A stretch of DNA of 7,881 nucleotides from Candidatus Aenigmatarchaeota archaeon (lineage in GTDB: Archaea; Aenigmatarchaeota; Aenigmatarchaeia; QMZP01): positions 1 to 7,881 of the forward strand of contig DAOVIL010000019.1 of NCBI GenBank assembly GCA_030673725.1. Reading direction: 5' to 3'. This document shows positions 1-4,412 of the stretch, in pieces. The position numbers and the translations under genes were made by a program. The notes beneath the pieces are model-generated. The model ran no database searches. It saw only the letters and a list, made by a program, of their open reading frames with translations, and was not told where the DNA came from. Numbering within the stretch: position 1 is the first letter of the stretch; each line of letters begins with the position of its first letter.

Positions 1-579
1 ATTCTCGCTTCCAAGTCACCCAGGAGGATGCAGCTGCTAGAGCAGCTTGGTATTGATTTCGAGATAGTCGCCAGCAACGCTGACGAGGGCAGCATACAGG
101 AGAGCGACCCTGGTGAGCTTGTCAGGAAGATTGCGCAGCTGAAGGCTGAGACAGTCGCCAGGAAGGTCGGGAACGGCCCGGTCATAGTGGCAGGGGACAG
201 CCTGACGTGCCTGGACGGAAAGGTGATGGGCAAGCCGAAGGCCTCCACAGAGGGGGAGGCGAAAGAAGCTGCAAGGGAGATGCTGAAGGAATTCTCAGGC
301 AGGTCGCATGACGTGTATTCAGGCCTGTGCGTGCTCAACACAGGGACAGGCAAGATGCTCACTGACTCCACCAGGACAGTCGTCACTTTCAGGGACCTGA
401 CTGATAAGGACATAGAGGAATGCGTTAAGGAGAAGAGGATATTCGGTGGCGCAGGCGCATACGTGCCAGAGACATGGGCCCGGGTCTTTGCCAAGATGGA
501 CGGCTCCCATACGAACGTGCTGGGCACACCCACAGAGAAGCTCATACCCATGTTAAGGGAAGCGGGGGTGGATTTATGA
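1..579 (+). CDS. maf: Maf-like noncanonical nucleotide pyrophosphatase, 5'-truncated
   Basis: Maf family proteins hydrolyse (d)NTPs, especially modified or noncanonical ones, to monophosphate and pyrophosphate in the cytoplasm. The frame is open from base 1 and the first residues read ILASKSPRR, the N-terminal Maf signature (S-x-x-R), so the gene begins upstream of the window. The ATG at 28 is an internal methionine, and the AGGAGG before it encodes the two arginines. Other family positions are present: D-E in the NADEG stretch, K in QLKAE, an aspartate at 196-198 in AGDS where relatives usually have ADT, GKPK, SGRSHDVYSG, and a C-terminal GSHTNVLGTP. The usual DKAGAY reads GGAGAY here. About 192 residues are visible, near full family length, so only a few N-terminal residues are missing. 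The stop TGA overlaps the next start (ATGA), so the two genes are probably translationally coupled. The exact substrate (dTTP/UTP or methylated GTP) cannot be read from the sequence. Confidence 0.9.
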   Translation: MLASKSPRRMQLLEQLGIDFEIVASNADEGSIQESDPGELVRKIAQLKAETVARKVGNGPVIVAGDSLTCLDGKVMGKPKASTEGEAKEAAREMLKEFSGRSHDVYSGLCVLNTGTGKMLTDSTRTVVTFRDLTDKDIEECVKEKRIFGGAGAYVPETWARVFAKMDGSHTNVLGTPTEKLIPMLREAGVDL

Positions 580-1145
580 GAAGCATTGTGTTTTACCTGG
601 CAGGAGGCATAAAGAAGGGAGAGAAGGACAAGGAAAAGATATGCTGGGAAGAAGGCGACAAGGACTTCATAAGGAACGAGCTTGAAGGATATGAGGTCAT
701 CTTCCTGGACCCCCAGATAAGGGGCGACCAGCTGTCTGACGCGCTCTCTGTCTTCGGGAGGGACATGACCCAGGTCACCAATTGCGATTTCGTGCTTGTG
801 GACGGAAGGGAGAAGAGGGGGGTAGGCGTGGGCATAGAGATGCTGATGGCAAAGGTCGGTGGCATACCTGTCATCTCCATAATACCCAAGAACACACACT
901 ACCACAGGGACAGGGTGAACTGCCTGGGCCAGGACATCAAGAACTTCGTGCATCCCACGTTCTTTGCGCTCTCAGACAAGATAGCAGAGGACCTGGCAGG
1001 TGCGATGGAATGGGTCAAGGAGCACATGAAGAACCCGCAGCCTGTCAAGGGCATGCATTCTATAGAGGACGCCATGAGGCACTACAGGGAGACCCAGTTG
1101 GAGGATGACAGGCCGATGAAAGAATTTCTATCCAGGAAACAATAA
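576..1145 (+). CDS. Nucleoside 2-deoxyribosyltransferase/DNPH1-like protein
   Basis: This 189-aa protein starts at the ATG inside the ATGA overlap with the Maf gene. An in-frame ATG at 474 would lie deep inside maf, and the natural N-terminus is the beta strand MRSIVFYLAGG. The fold signature is that of the nucleoside 2-deoxyribosyltransferase superfamily: YLAGG at the N-terminus, then a D-x-x-x-V-x-x-CDFVLVD segment (D71), then GVGVGIEML with Glu88 at the position of the catalytic nucleophile, followed by the strand GIPVISIIP. Known members transfer deoxyribose between bases or, in the DNPH1/RCL branch, hydrolyse deoxynucleoside 5'-monophosphates. Coupling to Maf suggests that it acts on the monophosphates Maf releases, which is inference. 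The C-terminal third (after about residue 150) is helical and charged and I do not recognise it. A DUF4406-like assignment is the main alternative. The fold is fairly secure, the reaction is not. Confidence 0.65.
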   Translation: MRSIVFYLAGGIKKGEKDKEKICWEEGDKDFIRNELEGYEVIFLDPQIRGDQLSDALSVFGRDMTQVTNCDFVLVDGREKRGVGVGIEMLMAKVGGIPVISIIPKNTHYHRDRVNCLGQDIKNFVHPTFFALSDKIAEDLAGAMEWVKEHMKNPQPVKGMHSIEDAMRHYRETQLEDDRPMKEFLSRKQ

Positions 1146-1151
1146 TATATC

Positions 1152-1463
1152 ATGTATTTGCTCATAGGTGTGCTGGGTGCAGTGTTTATCCTGCTATCCT
1201 GGGTGTTCGAGACCATTGAGGGCGTGAAGGAGCACAAGAGCCTGCTTGACATCAGGTTCGCTGCCATATACCTGCCTGGTGTGGCACTGCTAGTAGCTTA
1301 CAGCTGGTACATAGCTGACCCTGTATTCCTCTGGCTGAATACAGCTATAGCCATATTCGTGGCTTTTGAACTCTGGTACTCCATCCACATAAAGAAGGTG
1401 CACAGGAAGCCTTTGGCTGGCGCCATAAAGGCTTCACCCAAACAGAGGAAGCGGAAGAAGTAG
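1152..1463 (+). CDS. Small three-helix membrane protein, SemiSWEET/PQ-loop-like
   Basis: This 103-aa protein has three predicted membrane helices at about residues 3-19, 37-54 and 58-78, followed by a very basic tail (79-103, ending PKQRKRKK), which by the positive-inside rule should be cytoplasmic. The size, the three-helix layout, the charged KEHKS-LLDIRF loop after helix 1, the YS-x-x-x-x-D at the end of helix 2 and an asparagine early in helix 3 (N63) resemble SemiSWEET sugar transporters, half-size relatives of SWEETs that work as dimers. The PQ motif usual in helix 1 is absent, so this is a tentative reading. The gene begins 6 nt after the preceding stop and has no clear Shine-Dalgarno sequence, so it is probably read from the same transcript. 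The next gene has its own promoter. An unrelated small membrane protein remains possible. Confidence 0.7.
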   Translation: MYLLIGVLGAVFILLSWVFETIEGVKEHKSLLDIRFAAIYLPGVALLVAYSWYIADPVFLWLNTAIAIFVAFELWYSIHIKKVHRKPLAGAIKASPKQRKRKK

Positions 1464-1488
1464 GCAATCAACGTAGCCTGTTTATGTA

Positions 1489-1496
1489 TTTATAAA
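1489..1496 (+). promoter_or_regulatory. TATA box of the ferredoxin transcript
   Basis: TTTATAAA lies in the AT-rich gap between the membrane protein and the ferredoxin gene. Its centre is about 45 bp before the ferredoxin ATG. With the usual archaeal spacing, transcription would start near 1517, leaving a leader of about 20 nt with a GGGGGA stretch (about 1528-1533) that could act as a weak ribosome binding site. Confidence 0.5.
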
Positions 1497-1537
1497 TGTT
1501 TCTTTCAATAGTAAAGAATTCATAAGCGGGGGAACTT

Positions 1538-1720
1538 ATGCCTAAACCTGATATAGATTATGAGAAGTGCCAGCACTGCGGGGTGTGTGTTGACGTGTGC
1601 CCACTGCAGGTGTTCGAGAAGAGCAAGAACAAGGTAGAAATGAAGAAGCCGAATGAATGCATAGGATGCAGGTCATGCGAGGTGCAGTGCCCTCAGGCAT
1701 GTCTCACAGTATCTGATTGA
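1538..1720 (+). CDS. 2[4Fe-4S] ferredoxin
   Basis: This 60-aa protein is a complete bacterial-type dicluster ferredoxin, a soluble low-potential electron carrier. Two cluster motifs are visible: C11-x2-C14-x2-C17-x3-C21-P and C41-x2-C44-x2-C47-x3-C51-P. Each site uses the first three cysteines of one motif and the last cysteine of the other. A ninth cysteine (C55) is not needed for the clusters. The middle segment (about 24-39) is lysine-rich. Length and motif spacing are normal for the family. The following CxxC protein begins 1 nt after the stop, so the pair is almost certainly cotranscribed and may exchange electrons. The partner oxidoreductase is not in this window. Confidence 0.92.
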   Translation: MPKPDIDYEKCQHCGVCVDVCPLQVFEKSKNKVEMKKPNECIGCRSCEVQCPQACLTVSD

Positions 1721-1721
1721 C

Positions 1722-1946
1722 ATGGCAAAGACTGAAACCATCAAGAAGGGAATGACGATAGGGGATATCGTCAGCAAGCATCCGGAGTGCGCACAAGTAC
1801 TCATGGAGCAGGGCTTCCACTGTTTAGGCTGCGCAATGGCATCTATGGAGACCCTGGAGCAGGGAGCGAAAGCACACGGCCTGAGCGACAAGCAGGTCTC
1901 GGAGCTCGTGAAGAAACTTAATTCTAAGGCAAAGGCGAAAAAGTAA
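1722..1946 (+). CDS. DUF1858 / hybrid-cluster-associated redox disulfide domain protein
   Basis: This 74-aa protein matches the small family found beside hybrid-cluster protein and other redox genes (DUF1858; TIGR-type name 'hybrid cluster protein-associated redox disulfide domain'). Its features are a TIGDIV-x-x-x-P opening (residues 12-21), a central GFHCLGC motif with C34-x2-C37, the following MASMETLEQGA helix and a GLS-x-x-x-V-x-x-L-V C-terminal helix. The vicinal cysteines are thought to form a redox-active disulfide. No enzymatic reaction is established for the family as far as I know. A further cysteine (C23) precedes the motif, and the C-terminus is a short lysine/alanine tail. There is no clear ribosome binding site and the start lies 1 nt past the ferredoxin stop, which suggests translational coupling. 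No hybrid cluster protein gene lies within this window. Confidence 0.85.
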   Translation: MAKTETIKKGMTIGDIVSKHPECAQVLMEQGFHCLGCAMASMETLEQGAKAHGLSDKQVSELVKKLNSKAKAKK

Positions 1947-1965
1947 ACCAACATCCTCTAAAGCC

Positions 1966-1973
1966 TTAAATAC
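1966..1973 (+). promoter_or_regulatory. TATA-like box for leaderless transcript of the 126-aa gene
   Basis: TTAAATAC is centred about 24 bp upstream of the ATG at 1994. Archaeal transcription usually begins about 25 bp after the TATA centre, so the mRNA would start at or next to the start codon. No Shine-Dalgarno sequence is present, which agrees with a leaderless message. Confidence 0.45.
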
Positions 1974-1993
1974 TTTCTGGGACAATAAGTAAG

Positions 1994-2374
1994 ATGACAA
2001 CAGCAACGCAAGACAGGGACTCATCCTTTGTAATGATATACAGGGAGATTTCAGGGGACGGGCTGCCAGAGCCCCCCAGGATAGAGGGGGTCCCTATGGG
2101 AGACGATAGAAGAGCAGTTGAAGAGGCCACCCACAGGGTGAGCAGCTTCATGGCAAGGAAGATGGCCAGGCACATAAGGGACAACCCTGGGATGCCTGAG
2201 TACGATATACTTTTCGAGATAGGCGACAACACGCCGCTGGCCGAACCATACATAATCGGGCACAGGATGAAGACGTACATGGAAAGGGGGCTGATTCCCA
2301 AAGGCAGGGTCAGCCTGTCGGGCAGGATGACGCCTAAAGGGGAAACCCTCTCCATGAGCTACAGTGTGGTTTGA
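1994..2374 (+). CDS. Conserved-looking protein of unknown function
   Basis: I do not recognise this 126-aa protein. It has no signal peptide, no membrane helix and no cysteine. An N-terminal strand (about 11-20, FVMIYREISG) is followed by a proline- and glycine-rich linker (23-36), a charged amphipathic helix (about 38-64, with the arginines of MARKMARHIRDN), then DILFEIGDNTPLAEPYIIG and a C-terminal region of likely beta strands (about 99-126). Codon use, with AGG arginine and ATA isoleucine, matches the flanking plus-strand genes, and it has a plausible leaderless promoter, so I treat it as a real gene. It stands alone: the next gene is convergent on the other strand 107 bp away. The alternating pattern suggests a small globular alpha/beta protein. 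Confidence 0.7.
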   Translation: MTTATQDRDSSFVMIYREISGDGLPEPPRIEGVPMGDDRRAVEEATHRVSSFMARKMARHIRDNPGMPEYDILFEIGDNTPLAEPYIIGHRMKTYMERGLIPKGRVSLSGRMTPKGETLSMSYSVV

Positions 2375-2481
2375 ATTCTTTGGTGTCTGAACCATTTGGG
2401 GGTTCTGTGCCATAATATCTGCGTGGTTATACAGGAGATGCATGAGAAGGGCTTGATGCCCAGATTAGCTTGACGCAAATG

Positions 2482-2718
2482 TTACGGTTTGTACTGTAAT
2501 TTGGCGATATCCACTAGTGCCAAATAGATCTGACCTTGTGGACTCTTGCTCAGCTTTGCTTTGAATTTGCTGAGTTCCATAAGGGCATAGATGGTCCCGA
2601 AAGCAGCTGCCATACCCATGGTTACTGGTCTCGGGCTTATGTCATCCAAAAGCTTCTTCACAGTCTGTAGAAGCATATATTCAAACTCTCCCATCTGTAT
2701 CGTTTTGATTCTTGCCAT
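2482..2718 (-). CDS. Small orphan protein, unknown function, AT-richer
   Basis: This 78-aa minus-strand protein is supported mainly by its initiation region. An AGGAGG (plus-strand positions 2723-2728) lies 4 nt before the ATG, and a TATA element lies further upstream. I do not recognise the family. It begins MARIKTIQMGEFEYML, has an amphipathic or mildly hydrophobic stretch at about residues 33-49 (TMGMAAAFGTIYALMEL), and a basic segment after it; it contains no cysteine. By hand count its GC content is about 44 percent, against roughly 60 percent in neighbouring genes, and it uses AGA for arginine where neighbours use AGG. It is convergent to the 126-aa gene and divergent from the HTH-iscS-iscU operon. 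The different composition suggests recent acquisition or weak codon selection. A membrane-associated or DNA-associated small protein are both possible. Confidence 0.6.
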   Translation of the reverse strand: MARIKTIQMGEFEYMLLQTVKKLLDDISPRPVTMGMAAAFGTIYALMELSKFKAKLSKSPQGQIYLALVDIAKLQYKP

Positions 2719-2722
2719 ATGT

Positions 2723-2728
2723 CCTCCT
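2723..2728 (-). promoter_or_regulatory. Strong Shine-Dalgarno site of the minus-strand orphan
   Basis: Read on the minus strand this is AGGAGG, 4 nt before the ATG at 2718. It fixes the start of the small gene and contrasts with several neighbours, which appear leaderless. Confidence 0.65.
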
Positions 2729-2736
2729 ATATTTCA

Positions 2737-2755
2737 TCTATAAATATTATATAGA
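2737..2755. promoter_or_regulatory. Imperfect palindrome at predicted start site of the orphan gene
   Basis: TCTATA and TATAGA form six-base arms around a 7-bp AT-only centre. The palindrome covers the predicted transcription start of the minus-strand gene, a typical repressor position. Being almost entirely A and T, it could arise by chance. Confidence 0.3.
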
Positions 2756-2758
2756 GTA

Positions 2759-2771
2759 TTTATAAAGCTTT
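2759..2771 (-). promoter_or_regulatory. BRE/TATA promoter of the minus-strand orphan
   Basis: On the minus strand the sequence reads AAAGCTTTATAAA, a BRE-like AAAGC followed by TTTATAAA. The TATA centre is about 44 bp from the start codon, predicting a start site near 2738 and a leader of about 20 nt that includes the AGGAGG. It differs at one of 13 positions from the promoter of the divergent HTH gene. TTTATAAA is itself palindromic, so plus-strand initiation cannot be excluded. Confidence 0.55.
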
Positions 2772-2777
2772 TTATGG

Positions 2778-2810
2778 CTGCACAAAAAGTTAGAATTCTG
2801 CACAAAAAGT
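2778..2810 (+). repeat. 13-bp direct repeat with 20-bp period
   Basis: CTGCACAAAAAGT occurs at 2778-2790 and again, identical, at 2798-2810, separated by 7 bp. The period of 20 bp is close to two turns of the helix, so two protein copies would bind the same face. The repeats lie between the two divergent promoters, about 47 bp upstream of the HTH gene TATA box. I see no further copy in the window. Confidence 0.7.
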
Positions 2811-2851
2811 CAATGTCTTTCCGGACTTATTGGGCAAAGCCCCATTTGGGA

Positions 2852-2864
2852 AAAGCTTTATATA
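2852..2864 (+). promoter_or_regulatory. BRE/TATA promoter of the HTH-iscS-iscU operon
   Basis: AAAGCTTTATATA combines a purine-rich BRE-like element with the TATA box TTTATATA (2857-2864). The box centre is about 28 bp before the ATG at 2889, so the message would be leaderless or have a leader of only a few bases; no Shine-Dalgarno site is present. This is the best TATA box in the window. Confidence 0.65.
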
Positions 2865-2870
2865 CCAGAC

Positions 2871-2883
2871 TTAACAACGTTAA
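2871..2883. promoter_or_regulatory. Perfect inverted repeat, candidate operator of the isc operon
   Basis: TTAAC-AAC-GTTAA has perfect five-base arms and a 3-bp centre. It lies between the TATA box and the start codon of the HTH gene, overlapping or just before the expected transcription start. A dimeric regulator bound here would block RNA polymerase loading. That the adjacent HTH protein is the one that binds is inference. Confidence 0.45.
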
Positions 2884-2888
2884 TTATT

Positions 2889-3245
2889 ATGTCAGTCAAG
2901 ACCCACCAGGAGATAGAGGTCTGGTACGTCATCCCGGCCATAAGGCGGGAGATGGTGCTTGAGCTGAAGAAGCGGAATGTCAACCAGAAGGAGGCAGCCA
3001 GGCTGCTCGGCCTTACAGAGGCTGCAGTGTCCCAGTACATGAGCGGCAAGAGGGGCACAGATGTGAAATTCGAGCCCCAGATGAAGGCAGAAATCAAGAA
3101 ATCGGTTGGTGCCATACTGAAGGGCGCCAATGTGATGGAAGAGATACACAGGCTGACTACCTTCTGCAGGAGGAAGGGCACCCTCTGCAGGATACACAGG
3201 AAGATGGGCGATGTGCCTAAAGAGTGCAAGGTGTGTTTGAGATGA
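2889..3245 (+). CDS. Archaeal HTH regulator with C-terminal four-cysteine motif
   Basis: This 118-aa protein has an N-terminal helix-turn-helix at about residues 31-55: NQKEAARLLGLTEAAVSQYM followed by SGKRG, an XRE-like arrangement with the recognition helix around T43-M51. The opening PAIRREMVLELKKR is typical of a conserved archaeal family of predicted transcription regulators. The C-terminus has four cysteines, C93-x6-C100-x12-C113-x2-C116, plus H103, which could ligate an Fe-S cluster or a metal such as zinc. Its stop overlaps the iscS start (ATGA), so regulator and desulfurase are translationally coupled. It has a strong TATA box and an inverted repeat at its presumed start site. By analogy with bacterial IscR and SufR it may sense Fe-S status and control its own operon. 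This is inference, since the fold is unrelated to IscR. Confidence 0.85.
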   Translation: MSVKTHQEIEVWYVIPAIRREMVLELKKRNVNQKEAARLLGLTEAAVSQYMSGKRGTDVKFEPQMKAEIKKSVGAILKGANVMEEIHRLTTFCRRKGTLCRIHRKMGDVPKECKVCLR

Positions 3246-4408
3246 TATACCTGGATCATGCAGCCACGACCCCTGTGGCGAAGGAAGTGCTGAAGGCGAT
3301 GGAACCCTATTTCAGCCAGATGTATGGGAATGCGTCCAGCCTGCACTCCCCGGGCCAGGAGGCCAGGAAAGCAATGGAAGAGGCAAGGGAAAGCGTCGCC
3401 AAGCTGATAAACGCTGACCCGGACGAGATAGTGTTCACTTCTGGCGGGACAGAGTCAGACAACCTGGCGATAAATGGCGCAGGTTTCCATGTGTTTGCCC
3501 GCTTCAGGAAGGAAGGCAAGAAGCCCCATATAATAACGTCCAGGATAGAGCACCCGGCAATACTGGAGACGTGCAGGCATCTGGAGGGGATAGGATTCGA
3601 GGTCACTTACCTGAAGGTGGACAAGGAAGGCATGGTAGACCCGAAGGAGCTGGAGAAGGCCATCAAGAAGACTACCATACTGGCCTCCATCATGCACGCC
3701 AACAACGAGATAGGCACGATAGAGCCTATAGGGGAGATAGCAAAGGTGTGCAGGAAGCACCTTGTGCTGTTCCACACAGACGCTGTGCAAACCTTCGGCA
3801 AGCTGCCAATTGATGTGAAGAAGCTGGGGATAGACCTTCTCTCGGCGAGCGGCCACAAGCTCTACGGCCCCAAGGGAGTGGGCTGCCTGTATGTCAGGAG
3901 GGGCGTCAAGCTGGCTCCCCAGGCCCACGGCGGCGGGCATGAGAAAGGCATTCGTTCAGGCACAGAGAACATCGCAGGCATAGTGGGTTTTGGAAAGGCC
4001 TGCGAGCTCGCAATGGGGGACATGAAGAAGGAATCCTCAAGGCTGGAGAACCTCAGGAAGAGGCTTGTCAGGGAGGTGCTCAAGATGCCCAACAGCAGGC
4101 TGAACGGCCACCCCACCAAAAGGCTTCCAGGCAATGCCAACTTCACCTTCGACTTCATAGAGGGGGAGAGCCTGCTGCTGAGGCTGGATTCCAGGGGCAT
4201 AGCGGCGAGCACAGGCTCTGCATGCTCCACCAAGAAGCTGGCACCAAGCCATGTGCTGACTGCCATTGGCCTAAAGGTCGAGGAAACCCATGGGAGCCTC
4301 AGGCTTACGCTGGGAAGGCAGACAAAGGGGAAGGACATAGATTTCACAATCAAGGCGATAAGGGAGGAAGTGGAGGCGCTTAGGAAGATGAGCCCCCTCA
4401 AGAGGTGA
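3242..4408 (+). CDS. iscS: Cysteine desulfurase IscS/NifS
   Basis: This PLP enzyme converts cysteine to alanine and passes persulfide sulfur to a scaffold. I start it at the ATG at 3242 (MIYLDHAATTP), not an in-frame ATG at 3224, because the family begins at this strand and the ATGA overlap is typical of coupled genes. The protein is 388 aa. Visible motifs: GNASSLHSPG, TSGGTESDNLA, H104 in IEHPAIL (stacks on PLP), HANNEIGTIEPIG, HTDAVQT, the PLP lysine K206 in SASGHKLYGPKG, RSGTENIAG, and the mobile-loop cysteine C328 in STGSACST. These three residues carry the same numbers as in E. coli IscS, indicating the group I, IscS/NifS-like type rather than SufS. The iscU gene follows after 4 nt. Codon use matches the neighbours, so there is no sign of recent transfer. 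Confidence 0.96.
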   Translation: MIYLDHAATTPVAKEVLKAMEPYFSQMYGNASSLHSPGQEARKAMEEARESVAKLINADPDEIVFTSGGTESDNLAINGAGFHVFARFRKEGKKPHIITSRIEHPAILETCRHLEGIGFEVTYLKVDKEGMVDPKELEKAIKKTTILASIMHANNEIGTIEPIGEIAKVCRKHLVLFHTDAVQTFGKLPIDVKKLGIDLLSASGHKLYGPKGVGCLYVRRGVKLAPQAHGGGHEKGIRSGTENIAGIVGFGKACELAMGDMKKESSRLENLRKRLVREVLKMPNSRLNGHPTKRLPGNANFTFDFIEGESLLLRLDSRGIAASTGSACSTKKLAPSHVLTAIGLKVEETHGSLRLTLGRQTKGKDIDFTIKAIREEVEALRKMSPLKR

Positions 4409-4409
4409 T
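4402..4409 (+). promoter_or_regulatory. Strong Shine-Dalgarno site for iscU within the end of iscS
   Basis: GAGGTGAT matches the classical anti-Shine-Dalgarno complement almost completely and ends 3 nt before the iscU ATG. It includes the last arginine codon and the stop TGA of iscS, so ribosomes finishing iscS can reinitiate. It should give IscU independent and strong translation. Confidence 0.65.
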
Positions 4410-4412
4410 TGC

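Noticed and set aside
474..575. N-terminal extension of the deoxyribosyltransferase-like protein to an ATG at 474
   Set aside because: It would overlap maf by over 100 bases and adds a low-complexity sequence before a natural first beta strand; the ATGA start at 576 is better.
2389..2405. Hairpin GAACC-N7-GGTTC in the convergent gap, considered as a terminator
   Set aside because: The stem is only 5 bp and no T-run follows on either strand; archaeal terminators are mainly T-tracts. Nothing else is visible in 2375-2481.
2401..2430. GGTTC-containing stretch considered as a tRNA T-arm
   Set aside because: No acceptor, D or anticodon stem can be built around it.
2449..2461. GGGC-TTGAT-GCCC stem-loop near the end of the minus-strand gene
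   Set aside because: A four-base stem without flanking T-tract is expected by chance.
2774..2962. 62-codon plus-strand reading frame starting between the divergent promoters and running into the HTH gene
   Set aside because: It crosses the isc promoter and palindrome, overlaps the HTH coding region in another frame, and has no recognisable protein pattern. The TTTATAAA upstream is better explained as the minus-strand promoter.
3224..3241. Six-codon upstream extension of IscS (ATG at 3224)
   Set aside because: The family N-terminus begins at IYLDHAATTP, and the ATG at 3242 gives catalytic residue numbers matching E. coli IscS and a typical ATGA overlap.
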